Part shown: positions 35,896 to 45,518 of the stretch, piece by piece | Layout: the number at the start of each line of letters is the position of its first letter | Numbering within the stretch: position 1 is the stretch's first letter | Origin: Gammaproteobacteria bacterium | GTDB lineage: Bacteria; Pseudomonadota; Gammaproteobacteria; Steroidobacterales; Foliamicaceae | Reading direction: 5' to 3' | DNA: 64,000 bases | Assembly (NCBI GenBank): GCA_009845905.1 | Contig: VXYS01000013.1 | Coordinates: 1 to 64,000 of the forward strand | Program-made: the position numbers and the translations under genes | The notes under the pieces: model-generated | What the model saw: the letters and a program-made list of their open reading frames with translations, nothing else | The model's database searches: none | Told to the model about the DNA's origin: nothing

Positions 35896-38352
35896 GTGAC
35901 CGCCCGGCCCGAACGCCCCGCCGACCTGCCGCGCCGCGCCGGCGTTATCGTGATCGGCGGGGGCGTGATCGGCTGTTCGGTGGCCTACCACCTGGCGCGG
36001 GACGGGGTTGCCGGCGTGGTGCTGCTGGAACGCAGGCAACTCACCTCGGGCACGACCTGGCATGCGGCGGGACTGGTGGGTCAACTGCGCACATCCATCA
36101 ACATGACGGAACTGGCGCGCTATACCAGCGAGCTCTACCTGCGCCTGGAGGCGGAAACCGGCCAGGCGACCGGCTACCGGCGCTGCGGTTCCTATTCGCT
36201 CGCAACCAACGAGGAGCGGTTCGAGGAGTTGCGGCGTAGCGCGTCGATGGCGAAGGTCTTCGGGCTGGAGGTGGAGGTGGTCACGCCCGCCACGATCAAG
36301 GCCCGGGTACCGCTGCTGAATACCGAAGACGTGCTCGGGGGCATCCACATTCCGACCGACGGCTACGCCAACGCGGTGGACATCACCAACGCCCTGGCCA
36401 GGGGCGCCCGCGCCGCCGGTGCGCGCATCTTTCAGAACGTACCGGTCACGGGCGTCCGCACCGCCGGCGGGAGCGTGACCGGCGTGACCACCAACCGCGG
36501 CGAGATCGAAGCCGACTGCGTGGTACTGTGCGCCGGCATGTGGACCCGGGAGCTGGCGGCGACCGTCGGCGTGAATGTGCCGCTGCATGCCTGCGAGCAC
36601 TACTACGCCCTGTTCGAATCGGTGGAAGGCCTGGACTCCAGCTTTCCTGTCGTGCGCGACTACGACGCCTGCGCCTACTACAAGTACGACGCGGGCAAGC
36701 TGATGCTGGGGGCGTTCGAACCCCATGCCCGCCCCTGGGCCACCGAGGGCATCCCCGAGGACTTCTGTTTCGACGAGATCGACGGCAGCCTGGAACACTT
36801 CGAACCGATCCTGGAGCAGGCGCTTGTTCGCGTTCCGGCGCTGGAATCGGCCGGGCTGGACACGTTCTTCTGCGGCCCCGAGAGTTTCACGCCGGACGTG
36901 CGCTACCACATCGGCCGGGCACCCGAACTCGACAATTGCTTCGTGTCGGCGGGACTCAATTCCATCGGTCTGCAGTCCGCCGGCGGCATTGGCAGGGTGA
37001 TCTCCGAGTGGATCCGCCTCGGCCACCCGCCAAAGGACCTTTGGGAAGTGGATGTGCGCCGCAATCAGCCCTTTCAACGCAACCGGACTTACCTGCGCGA
37101 ACGGGTGTCCGAAAGCCTCGGGCTGCTGTACGCCACGCACTACCCCTATCGTCAGTACGACACCGCCCGCGGCGTTCGCAAATCGCCGCTCCACGACCGC
37201 CTGAAGGCGATCGGCGCCTGTCACGGCGAGCTTGCGGGCTGGGAGCGGCCCAACTGGTACGCGCCGGAACCCGCCCTGGCGCGTTACGAATACAGCTATG
37301 GACGGCAGAACTGGTTCGAGCATTCCGCGGCGGAACACCGGGCCGTGCGCGAACGGGTGGGACTTTTCGACCAGTCTTCCTTCGCCAAGTTCAGGCTCGA
37401 AGGCCGCGACGCCGCCCGCGTGCTCGGCCGCGTCTGCGCCAACCAGGTGGACGTGCAACCCGACCGGATCGTCTACACCCAGTGGCTCAACGAACGGGGC
37501 GGTATCGAAGCGGACCTCACCGTAACCCGGCTGGCTGAAGATTGCTTTCTGATCGTGACCGCCGCTGCCACCGAAGTACGCGACTTCGACTGGCTCAAAC
37601 GGCATATTCCGGCCGACGCCCACTGTGTGCTCACCAATGTCACTTCCTCCATGGGGGTGATTTCGATCATGGGCCCGAACGCCCGGGCGCTGTTGCAATC
37701 GTTGACTCCGAACGACCTCTCGCACGAAGCCTTCCCGTTTGCGCACAGCCGCGAAATAGAGCTGGGCTACGCCCTCGTGCGAGCTTCCCGGATCACCTAC
37801 GTCGGCGAACTCGGCTGGGAACTCTACGTCCCAACGGAGTTCGCGGCAGGCATCTATGACGCGATCGTCGCCGCGGGCGAACCGTTCGGCCTGACCCATG
37901 CCGGCTACCACGCGCTGGATTCACTGCGCATCGAAAAGGCCTACCGCCACTGGGGGCACGACATCACCGACGAGGACACCCCGCTGGAGGCGGGACTGGG
38001 CTTTGCGGTGAAATTCGACAAGCCGGGCGGGTTCATCGGCCGGGATGCGCTGCTCAGGGACAAGGCTGTGGGGCCGGCGAAGCGATTGTTGCAGTTCCGC
38101 CTGCTGGACCCGGACCCGTTGCTCTACCACAACGAACCGATCTGGCGCGATGACGCCCTGGTCGGTCACGTCACCTCCGGCGCCTACGGCCACACGCTGG
38201 GCGGCGCCATCGGGCTGGGATACGTCGATACGGCCAAAGCGCGAGACCCGGCCGAGGGGGACTTTCGCATCGAAGTGGCCGGCAAACGAATACCGGCGGA
38301 GGTTTCTTCAATCCCGATGTACGATCCCCGGAACAAACGCATTCGCTGCTGA
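35896..38352 (+). CDS. Dimethylglycine dehydrogenase-like FAD/GcvT protein 3
   Basis: 818 residues from a GTG at 35896. GGGVIG at 21-26 binds FAD, SGTTWHAAG gives His56, and the GcvT half contains VRERVGLFDQSSFAKFRLEG and [12 protein letters not shown]. It is clearly distinct from the two other paralogues. Tandem location with the 33434 gene suggests two successive N-demethylations, or two substrates. The first ten residues (MTARPERPAD) precede the conserved domain, and no ATG is available nearby. A 14-codon ATG frame upstream ends across this GTG (GTGA). Confidence 0.86.
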   Translation: MTARPERPADLPRRAGVIVIGGGVIGCSVAYHLARDGVAGVVLLERRQLTSGTTWHAAGLVGQLRTSINMTELARYTSELYLRLEAETGQATGYRRCGSYSLATNEERFEELRRSASMAKVFGLEVEVVTPATIKARVPLLNTEDVLGGIHIPTDGYANAVDITNALARGARAAGARIFQNVPVTGVRTAGGSVTGVTTNRGEIEADCVVLCAGMWTRELAATVGVNVPLHACEHYYALFESVEGLDSSFPVVRDYDACAYYKYDAGKLMLGAFEPHARPWATEGIPEDFCFDEIDGSLEHFEPILEQALVRVPALESAGLDTFFCGPESFTPDVRYHIGRAPELDNCFVSAGLNSIGLQSAGGIGRVISEWIRLGHPPKDLWEVDVRRNQPFQRNRTYLRERVSESLGLLYATHYPYRQYDTARGVRKSPLHDRLKAIGACHGELAGWERPNWYAPEPALARYEYSYGRQNWFEHSAAEHRAVRERVGLFDQSSFAKFRLEGRDAARVLGRVCANQVDVQPDRIVYTQWLNERGGIEADLTVTRLAEDCFLIVTAAATEVRDFDWLKRHIPADAHCVLTNVTSSMGVISIMGPNARALLQSLTPNDLSHEAFPFAHSREIELGYALVRASRITYVGELGWELYVPTEFAAGIYDAIVAAGEPFGLTHAGYHALDSLRIEKAYRHWGHDITDEDTPLEAGLGFAVKFDKPGGFIGRDALLRDKAVGPAKRLLQFRLLDPDPLLYHNEPIWRDDALVGHVTSGAYGHTLGGAIGLGYVDTAKARDPAEGDFRIEVAGKRIPAEVSSIPMYDPRNKRIRC

Positions 38353-38384
38353 CCGGGACCGGGGGCGGCATACTGGCCAGGGTC

Positions 38385-39887
38385 ATGGAAACGATCGGAA
38401 ACTATATTCAGGGGACACGGACCGCGAGCACGTCCGGCCGGGTCGCGCCGGTCTACAACCCGGCGACCGGGGAGCGCCGCCGCAACGTCGCGCTGTCGAG
38501 CGACGAAGAAACGCGCTCCGCCATTGCAGCGGCGCGACAGGCCTTTGCGTCCTGGCAGGCGGTCACGCCACTGAACCGGGCCCGCGTGATGTTCGCCTTC
38601 AAGGCGCTGGTCGAGGAGCATCGGAACGAGTTGGCCGAACTCATTACGATGGAACACGGCAAGGTGCTCTCCGATGCGCGCAATGAACTGGGGCGCGGAC
38701 TCGAGGTCGTCGAGTTCGCAACGGGTATACCGCATCTGCTCAAGGGCGAGCACAGCCTGAACGTGGGACGGGGCGTGGACGGCTACAGCCTTATGCAACC
38801 GCTGGGCGTTTGCGCCGGGATCAGCCCGTTCAATTTTCCGGCGATGGTGCCCATGTGGATGTTTCCGGTCGCCATCGCCTGCGGCAACACCTTCGTGATG
38901 AAACCGTCGGAGAAAGACCCGTCGGTGACATTGCGGCTGGCCGAACTCCTTACCGAGGCCGGACTCCCGGACGGGGTCTTCAACATTGTCAACGGCGACA
39001 AGTCCGCGGTTGACGTCCTGCTGACGGATGATCGCGTCGAAGCAGTCAGCTTCGTGGGATCAACGCCGGTCGCGAAGTACGTGTACGCAACGGCGGGCGC
39101 TTGCGGGAAACGCGTGCAGGCGCTGGGCGGCGCAAAGAACCACATGCTCGTCATGCCCGACGCCGATCCCGGGCAGGTCGTGCATTCACTGATGGGCGCC
39201 GCCTACGGCTCGGCCGGCGAACGCTGCATGGCGATTTCCGTTGCGGTCTGCGTCGGGGACGACGTGGCCGACCGGCTGGTCGGCCAACTGGAGAGGGAGA
39301 TCGACTCGCTGCGCGTAGGCCCGGGCTACGGCCTTGAGCAGGAAGCCCAGATGGGGCCGTTGATTTCAGCGGACCATGCAGCCAGGGTGCGCGCCTACAT
39401 CGACAGCGGCGTCGAGGAAGGCGCCATGCTTCGTCGGGATGGCCGTGATTTCAAGCGTTCCGGGGAGAACCGCGGTTTCTTTGTGGGCCCGACGCTCTTC
39501 GACCACGTCAAGCGCGGCATGCGCATCTACGACGAGGAAATCTTCGGACCCGTCCTCAGCGTAGTGCGCGTGGACACCCGCGACGAAGCGGTCCGCCTGA
39601 TCAATGAGCATGAATACGGCAACGGCACCGCCATCTTCACGCGCGACGGGGACAGCGCACGCCGTTTCTGCGAGGAGATACAGGTGGGAATGGTTGGAGT
39701 CAACGTGCCGATTCCGGTGCCGATGGCATTTCACAGCTTCGGTGGCTGGAAACGGTCACTGTTCGGCCCGCTGCACATGCATGGACCGGACGGAGTCCGG
39801 TTCTACACGCGCATGAAATCGGTCACGGCCCGGTGGCCGGAAGGTCCGTCCGCCAGCGCCGAATTCTCGATGCCGACGATGAAGTGA
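38385..39887 (+). CDS. mmsA: CoA-acylating (methyl)malonate-semialdehyde dehydrogenase
   Basis: 500-residue aldehyde dehydrogenase of the MmsA/IolA type. The catalytic Cys is Cys281 in SAGERCMAIS. The general-base Glu of hydrolytic aldehyde dehydrogenases is absent: LGGAKNH replaces the usual ELGGK, as in CoA-acylating members. The reaction is methylmalonate semialdehyde or malonate semialdehyde plus CoA and NAD+ to propionyl- or acetyl-CoA plus CO2. It is co-directional with, and 32 bases after, the dehydrogenase-like pair, hinting that the amine substrate yields a semialdehyde. Its stop is eight bases from the convergent fdhD stop. Confidence 0.92.
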   Translation: METIGNYIQGTRTASTSGRVAPVYNPATGERRRNVALSSDEETRSAIAAARQAFASWQAVTPLNRARVMFAFKALVEEHRNELAELITMEHGKVLSDARNELGRGLEVVEFATGIPHLLKGEHSLNVGRGVDGYSLMQPLGVCAGISPFNFPAMVPMWMFPVAIACGNTFVMKPSEKDPSVTLRLAELLTEAGLPDGVFNIVNGDKSAVDVLLTDDRVEAVSFVGSTPVAKYVYATAGACGKRVQALGGAKNHMLVMPDADPGQVVHSLMGAAYGSAGERCMAISVAVCVGDDVADRLVGQLEREIDSLRVGPGYGLEQEAQMGPLISADHAARVRAYIDSGVEEGAMLRRDGRDFKRSGENRGFFVGPTLFDHVKRGMRIYDEEIFGPVLSVVRVDTRDEAVRLINEHEYGNGTAIFTRDGDSARRFCEEIQVGMVGVNVPIPVPMAFHSFGGWKRSLFGPLHMHGPDGVRFYTRMKSVTARWPEGPSASAEFSMPTMK

Positions 39888-39895
39888 ACGGCGCG

Positions 39896-40750
39896 TTACG
39901 CGATCCGATCGGGACGTGAATAAACGTTGAACCGGCTGGCAGTCAGAAAACCCACCAGCGTCATGCCGAACTCCTCGGCGAATTCCACCGCCAGGGACGA
40001 CGGTGCGCCCACGGCAGCCACCAGCGGAACACCGGCCATCATGGCCTTTTGCATCAATTCGAAACTTGCCCTGCCGCTGACCACGACCCCGTAGTCGCTC
40101 ATCGGCAATTCGTCCTTGAGGAGCGCCTGGCCGATCAGTTTGTCGAGTGCATTGTGCCGTCCCACGTCCTCGCGGCTGACGGACACCAATCCATGGGCAT
40201 CGAACAACCCGGATGCGTGCAGACCTCCGGTGCGCTCGAAAAGACTCTGCAAGGCTTCCAACCGTTCAGGCAGCGCGCCGAGGTCTTTTGCACTCATTCG
40301 CAATGTGTTGTCATGCAGGTCGTAACGCCCCTGAACCGCCACTGCCTCCAGCGACGCCTTGCCGCAAACGCCGCAACTGGAAGACGTGTAGAAGTGGCGC
40401 TCGAGGCGTGCCAGGTCCACCTCCACGTCGCGCGCCAGGTCCACGCGTACCACGTTGATCAGCCCGTTCGCGGCCGGCGGCCCGCACGGCCCGACGGCTT
40501 CGAGCTCCTCGGGGCCCGCGATGATTCCCTCCGTAAGCAGGAAACCGGCTGCCAGTTCCTCGTCGTTGCCCGGCGTGCGCATGGTGATGGAAATGCTCTT
40601 CTGCTCGCGCCGGCCATCGGGGTGAGTCCAGGACAGGCGAATCTCCAATGGTTCTTCCATTGCGACCACATCGTCGCAAGTCCCGCCATCGGCGCCGAAG
40701 CGCTCAATCCGCACACTCTTGACGCTCTTCAGCGCGGCACTAGCCCGCAT
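39896..40750 (-). CDS. fdhD: Formate dehydrogenase accessory sulfurtransferase FdhD
   Basis: 284 residues. The sulfur-carrying Cys pair lies in SSCGVCGK, and SREDVGRHNALDKLIG and the SGRASFELMQKA segment mark the family. FdhD transfers sulfur from IscS to the molybdenum cofactor and is needed for formate dehydrogenase activity. It is last in the minus-strand fds operon. GGTGAG precedes the ATG, and a repeat remnant (40761-40794) occupies the gap to fdsD. Confidence 0.95.
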   Translation of the reverse strand: MRASAALKSVKSVRIERFGADGGTCDDVVAMEEPLEIRLSWTHPDGRREQKSISITMRTPGNDEELAAGFLLTEGIIAGPEELEAVGPCGPPAANGLINVVRVDLARDVEVDLARLERHFYTSSSCGVCGKASLEAVAVQGRYDLHDNTLRMSAKDLGALPERLEALQSLFERTGGLHASGLFDAHGLVSVSREDVGRHNALDKLIGQALLKDELPMSDYGVVVSGRASFELMQKAMMAGVPLVAAVGAPSSLAVEFAEEFGMTLVGFLTASRFNVYSRPDRIA

Positions 40751-40760
40751 ATCTCACCAG

Positions 40761-40794
40761 AACGCTCCCACCAGAAGGAGGCACATAAGGGCTA
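40761..40794. repeat. Half-copy of the stem-loop repeat family (copy E)
   Basis: AACGCTCCC, then GGAGGCACATAAGGGCTA, closely matches the right half of the repeat at 53512-53547, with one deletion and several substitutions. The loop and left arm are missing, cut at the fdhD 5' end. It overlaps the fdsD stop codon. Confidence 0.5.
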
Positions 40795-41016
40795 GCCCTG
40801 CCGCTCCGCGATCAGTTCTCTGAGCGCCTGCTCGGCCAAGCCGGACAGCCCGGTGTCGCCTGATCGCATGTATTGATCCATCGTGTCGAGCATGTAGGGA
40901 CTCCAGAATCGGCCGATATGGTCCATTACTCCGGCCACCTCCCTGGCATGATCGAGGCCGCAGTCGAAGTTCGCTGCAATATCGTTGGCCATGCGTACCA
41001 GCTTGGCCTTATTCAT
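40792..41016 (-). CDS. fdsD: NAD-dependent formate dehydrogenase delta subunit
   Basis: 74 residues, the usual size of FdsD. Segments LVRMANDIAANF, MDHIGRFWSPYM and LSGLAEQALREL are typical. The subunit is needed for assembly or stability of the soluble FdsGBAD enzyme. Here it lies between fdsA (gap 44 bases) and fdhD, whereas fdhD often precedes fdsD in other genomes. Confidence 0.88.
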   Translation of the reverse strand: MNKAKLVRMANDIAANFDCGLDHAREVAGVMDHIGRFWSPYMLDTMDQYMRSGDTGLSGLAEQALRELIAERQG

Positions 41017-41060
41017 TCGCTGCGTCGCATCGCGTTAACAGGCCCCGGTCCGCGGACAGT

Positions 41061-43943
41061 TCAGGCGGACACGGGGGTCCTCGCCTTGCGCAGGTGCTCC
41101 AACTGCTCTTCGGTGAATTCCCCGAACTGCCGCTGCCAATCCGAAAGCCGGGTCACCTTGTAAGCCTGCACGGCCGTGACCTTGTACTCCGGACAGTTGG
41201 TCGCCCAGTCGGAGTTGTCCGTGGTCACGACGTTGGCGCCCGATTCCGGATGATGGAAGGTCGTATAAACCACTCCGGGTTGAACCCGCTCGGTGATGTC
41301 CGCACGCAAAACGGTATCGCCGGCCCGGCTCTTCAGTCCCACCCAGTCGCCCTGCTCAATACCGCGTTGTTCGGCATCGTGGGGGTGAATCTCGAGGATG
41401 TCCTCCCCGTGCCACTGCACGTTCCTGGTGCGCCGTGTCTGCGCGCCGACGTTGTACTGGCTCAGTACACGTCCGGTGGTCAGCAACAGCGGGTAACGGG
41501 AAGTGGAGCGTTCCTGCGTGGCCACATAGGGCGTCAAACGGAACAGTCCCTTGCCGCGCACGAAGGTGTCCACGTGCATGGTCGGCGTGCCGCGCTCGGC
41601 CTCCTCGTTGCACGGCCACTGAATGGAACCGAGGCGATCGAGCTTGTCGTAGCTGACGCCGCTGAAAGTGGGCGTGAGCCTCGCGATCTCGTCCATGATC
41701 TCGCTGGGATGGCCGTAGTTCATCGGGCAACCCATGGCGTTGGCCAGCAACTGGGTCACTTCCCAGTCCTCGTAGCCGGCCAGCGGCTTCATCACCTTGC
41801 GTACCGGCGAAATCCGTCGTTCCGCGTTTGTGTAGGTGCCGTTCTTCTCGAGGAATGATGAACCGGGCAGAAACACGTGGGCGAATTTCGCAGTCTCGGT
41901 GAGGAACAGGTCCTGCACGATCAGGCATTCCAGCGACGACAGCGCGTCGGAGACATGGGTGATATCGGGATCGGACTGCGCCATGTCCTCGCCCTGCACA
42001 TAGAGACCCTTGAAATCTCCGGCTATCGCCGCATCGAACATGTTCGGAATCCGGAAACCCGGTGTCGGCAACAGTTCCACTCCCCATTCCCGCTCGAAGA
42101 GCCCGCGGGTCTCGGCGTCCGAGATATGCCGGTAACCCGGCAATTCGTGGGGAAAGGAACCCATGTCGCAGGCGCCCTGCACGTTGTTCTGGCCCCGCAG
42201 CGGACTGACGCCGACCCCCTCGCGGCCCAGATTGCCGGTCGCCATGGCAAGGTTGGCGATCCCCATGACCATGGTGGAACCCTGGGCGTGTTCGGAAACG
42301 CCCAGCCCGTAGTAGATGGCGCTGTTGGGTCCGGCAGCGTAGAGCCGCGCCGCGGCCCGAACGTCCTCCGCGGGCACGCCGGTGACCTCTTCCATGGCCT
42401 CCGGGGAATTGCGCTCTTCGAGTATGAATCGGCGCCAGTCCTCGTAGGCGTCCGCCTCGCAGCGGTCCTCGATATACGGGTTGTCCTCCAACCCCTCGGA
42501 GAGGACCGCGTGGGCCAGCGCATTGATGATGGCCACGTTGGTGCCCGGGCGAAGTTGCAGATGACAGTCCGCCTCGACATGGGCGGAGCGCACCAGCTCT
42601 ATCCGGAGGGGATCGATGACGATCATCCTGGCCCCTTCCCGCAACCGGCGCTTCATTTGCGAAGCGAAAACGGGGTGCCCGACGGTAGGGTTGGCGCCGA
42701 TAATCATGATTACGTCGGCCTTCAGGACCGAGTCGAATGCCTGTGTCCCCGCCGATTCGCCCAGAGTGGATTTCAGTCCGTATCCGGTAGGGGAGTGGCA
42801 CACCCGCGCGCAGGTATCCACGTTGTTGTTGCCGAATCCGGCGCGGACCATCTTCTGCACGAGGTAGGTCTCCTCGTTGGTGCAGCGGGACGACGTGATG
42901 CCGCCGATGGAGTTGGAGCCGTATTTCTCCCGGATCTTGCTGAGCCTGCCGGCCGCGAAACCGATGGCTTCCTCCCAGGAGACTTCCCGCCATGGGTCGC
43001 TGACGGACTCGCGGATCAGCGGCGCGGTGATGCGGTCCTTGTGGGTGGCGTAGCCGAACGCGAACCGTCCCTTGACGCAGGAATGCCCGTGGTTCGCATG
43101 GCCGTCCTTGTTGGGAATCATCTTGACCACTTCCTCGCCTTTCATCTCGGCGCGGAAGGAACAGCCCACCCCGCAGTAGGCGCAGGTGGTGACCACGGAA
43201 TGCTCGGGTTGGCCCAGTTCGATCAGCGAAGTCTCCGTGAGCGTCGCGGTGGGGCAGGCCTGCACGCAGGCGCCGCAGGACACGCACTCGGAATCGAGGA
43301 ACGGCTGGTCCTGGCTCGCCGCCACCTTGGATTCGAATCCGCGGCCGTCTATCGTGAGCGCGAAGGTGCCCTGGACCTCGTCGCAGGCGCGCACGCAGCG
43401 CGAACATACGATGCACTTGCTGGGATCGAAGGTGAAGTAGGGGTTGCTCTCGTCCTTCTCCATGTCCAGATGGTTCTCGCCCGCGTATCCGTAACGCACG
43501 TCCCGCAGACCGACGGCGCCGGCCATGTCCTGCAGTTCGCAGTCGCCGTTGGTCGGGCACGTCAGGCAGTCCAGCGGATGATCGGAAATGTAGAGTTCCA
43601 TGACGTTGCGGCGCACTTCCGCCAGCCGCGGGTTCTGCGTGGTCACCTCCATGCCGTCGGCCACTTCGGTGGTGCACGATGCCGGAAGACCCTTGGCGCC
43701 CTCGATTTCCACAAGGCACAGCCGGCAGGAGCCGAAAGGCTCGAGCATGTCGCTGGCGCAGAGCTTGGGAATGTTGACGCCCGCAAGCGCGGCCGCGCGG
43801 ATGACCATGGTGCCCTCGGGAACCGTTATCGGCTTGCCGTCGATGGTGAGTTGCACCATCGACGCGGACTCGCTGGGCGGTGCGCCCAGGTCTGCAGGGC
43901 GCCGGTAGGGCTCGTAGACCAGTACCGTCTCAGACCGACTCAT
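41061..43943 (-). CDS. fdsA: Formate dehydrogenase alpha subunit (Mo, Fe-S)
   Basis: 960 residues. An N-terminal 2Fe-2S domain (Cys62, 73, 76, 90) is followed by a His/Cys 4Fe-4S site (Cys126, 129, 134), two ferredoxin clusters (Cys177-187 and 220-230), and a 4Fe-4S site at the head of the Mo-bis-MGD domain (Cys254, 257, 261, 289). Cys382 in ARVCHSPTGYG is the active-site molybdenum ligand, so this is a Cys rather than a selenocysteine enzyme. It oxidises formate to CO2 in the cytoplasm. The N-terminal extension before VQLTIDGKPI is about 30 residues. Order fdsG-B-A-D-fdhD. Confidence 0.96.
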   Translation of the reverse strand: MSRSETVLVYEPYRRPADLGAPPSESASMVQLTIDGKPITVPEGTMVIRAAALAGVNIPKLCASDMLEPFGSCRLCLVEIEGAKGLPASCTTEVADGMEVTTQNPRLAEVRRNVMELYISDHPLDCLTCPTNGDCELQDMAGAVGLRDVRYGYAGENHLDMEKDESNPYFTFDPSKCIVCSRCVRACDEVQGTFALTIDGRGFESKVAASQDQPFLDSECVSCGACVQACPTATLTETSLIELGQPEHSVVTTCAYCGVGCSFRAEMKGEEVVKMIPNKDGHANHGHSCVKGRFAFGYATHKDRITAPLIRESVSDPWREVSWEEAIGFAAGRLSKIREKYGSNSIGGITSSRCTNEETYLVQKMVRAGFGNNNVDTCARVCHSPTGYGLKSTLGESAGTQAFDSVLKADVIMIIGANPTVGHPVFASQMKRRLREGARMIVIDPLRIELVRSAHVEADCHLQLRPGTNVAIINALAHAVLSEGLEDNPYIEDRCEADAYEDWRRFILEERNSPEAMEEVTGVPAEDVRAAARLYAAGPNSAIYYGLGVSEHAQGSTMVMGIANLAMATGNLGREGVGVSPLRGQNNVQGACDMGSFPHELPGYRHISDAETRGLFEREWGVELLPTPGFRIPNMFDAAIAGDFKGLYVQGEDMAQSDPDITHVSDALSSLECLIVQDLFLTETAKFAHVFLPGSSFLEKNGTYTNAERRISPVRKVMKPLAGYEDWEVTQLLANAMGCPMNYGHPSEIMDEIARLTPTFSGVSYDKLDRLGSIQWPCNEEAERGTPTMHVDTFVRGKGLFRLTPYVATQERSTSRYPLLLTTGRVLSQYNVGAQTRRTRNVQWHGEDILEIHPHDAEQRGIEQGDWVGLKSRAGDTVLRADITERVQPGVVYTTFHHPESGANVVTTDNSDWATNCPEYKVTAVQAYKVTRLSDWQRQFGEFTEEQLEHLRKARTPVSA

Positions 43944-43970
43944 GACTTGTCTCCATCGTTTCCCCGGTGA

Positions 43971-45515
43971 TCAGCGTGGCCGCAGATCCTCGGGGAAATG
44001 ATCCAGGACGCTGATTACGGGGAAGGGGGCCATTCCGCCCAGCGCGCACAGCGAACCGGCAATCATCGTATCGCACAAGTCCCGTAACAATAGCAGGTTG
44101 CCGGACTCGTCGTCGCCGCTCAGGATCCGGTCGATGACTTCCACGCCCCGCACCGCGCCGATCCGGCATGGCGTGCATTTCCCGCAGGACTCGATGGCGC
44201 AGAACTCCATGGCGAAACGGGCCTGCTCGCCCATGTCCACGGTATCGTCGAAAACCACCAGGCCACCGTGGCCGATCATGCCGCCAATCTCGTCGAACGC
44301 TTCGTAGTCCAGCGGCGTGTCGAACTGCGAAGGGTGAATGTAAGCGCCCAGCGGCCCGCCCGCCTGTACCGCCCGGATCGGCCGGCCGGTGGCCGTGCCG
44401 CCGCCGAAGTCCTCCAGCAACTCGCGCAGGGAGCGGCCGAAACCGATCTCCACCAGCCCGCCACGCCTGACGTTGCCCGCCAGTTGCACGGTCAGCGTTC
44501 CTCTCGAACGGCCCATGCCGTAGTCCCGGTAGTGCTTGGCGCCCTCGGCCAGGATGATCGGCACGGACGCCAGGGTAATGACGTTGTTGACGATGGTGGG
44601 CGCTCCGAACAGGCCCTTGATCGCCGGCAGCGGGGGACGGAAGCGGATCACGCCGCGCTTGCCTTCGAGGCTCTCCAGCATGGAGGTCTCCTCTCCGCAG
44701 ATGTAGGCCCCGGCGGCTTCGCGAACCTCCAGGTGAAAGGTCTGGCCGCTGTCCATGACATTGTTTCCCAGCAGGCCCGCCGCCTCCGCGATTGCGATGG
44801 CCTCGTTCATGATCCGGATCGCCAGCGGGTATTCGGCGCGCAGATAGACGTAGCCCTGCGTTGCGCCGACCGCAAGTCCGGCGATGGTCATACCCTCGAT
44901 GAGCACGAAGGGATCGCTTTCCATGATCATTCGGTCGGCATAGGTGCCGGAATCTCCCTCGTCCGCGTTGCAGGTGACGTACTTCTGCGCGCCCTCGGCG
45001 TTGAGCACGGTACGCCACTTGATGCCGGTGGGAAAGGCGGCGCCGCCGCGGCCCCGCAGCCCGGATTCGGTGACGATGCCGATGATCTCGTCCCGCGACA
45101 GTTCCACGGCCCTGGCAAGCCCCCGGTAGCCGCCATGGGCGTGATAGTCGTCCAGCGACAGCGGGTCCGTGATGCCCACGCGCGCGAACGTGAGACGGGA
45201 CTGCTCCGCGAGCCAGGGAATCTCCTCCGTGGGGCCCAGTCCCAGCGCATGCCGGCCCGCCGTGAGAAATCCGGCGTCGAAGAGTGCCGGAACGTCGGCG
45301 GATTGCACCGGCCCGTACGCGTGACGCACGCCGCCTGCCTCGACCTCGATCATGGGTTCCCGCCAGTACAGGCCGCGCGAACCGTTGCGCACCACGGTGA
45401 CGGCTTCGCCGCGCATGCCGGCCTCGGCCGCAATCGCGGCCGACACGTCGTCGGCACCCATGGACCGCGCCGTGGTATCGCGGGGAACGAAGACCCTGTG
45501 TTCCACCACCGCCAT
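43971..45515 (-). CDS. fdsB: Formate dehydrogenase beta subunit (NADH/FMN)
   Basis: 514-residue NuoF-like diaphorase subunit. It has an N-terminal thioredoxin-like 2Fe-2S-type region without obvious cluster Cys, a flavin/NAD module (GLRGRGGAAFPTGIKW, CNADEGDSGTYADR) and a C-terminal 4Fe-4S motif ESCGKCTPCR. It passes electrons from FdsA to NAD+. It starts three bases after the fdsG stop and ends 27 bases before fdsA. Confidence 0.95.
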   Translation of the reverse strand: MAVVEHRVFVPRDTTARSMGADDVSAAIAAEAGMRGEAVTVVRNGSRGLYWREPMIEVEAGGVRHAYGPVQSADVPALFDAGFLTAGRHALGLGPTEEIPWLAEQSRLTFARVGITDPLSLDDYHAHGGYRGLARAVELSRDEIIGIVTESGLRGRGGAAFPTGIKWRTVLNAEGAQKYVTCNADEGDSGTYADRMIMESDPFVLIEGMTIAGLAVGATQGYVYLRAEYPLAIRIMNEAIAIAEAAGLLGNNVMDSGQTFHLEVREAAGAYICGEETSMLESLEGKRGVIRFRPPLPAIKGLFGAPTIVNNVITLASVPIILAEGAKHYRDYGMGRSRGTLTVQLAGNVRRGGLVEIGFGRSLRELLEDFGGGTATGRPIRAVQAGGPLGAYIHPSQFDTPLDYEAFDEIGGMIGHGGLVVFDDTVDMGEQARFAMEFCAIESCGKCTPCRIGAVRGVEVIDRILSGDDESGNLLLLRDLCDTMIAGSLCALGGMAPFPVISVLDHFPEDLRPR

Positions 45516-45518
45516 CGT

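Noticed and set aside
35779..37911. 710-codon frame on the minus strand
   Set aside because: Antisense to the dimethylglycine-dehydrogenase-like protein 3; no domain visible.
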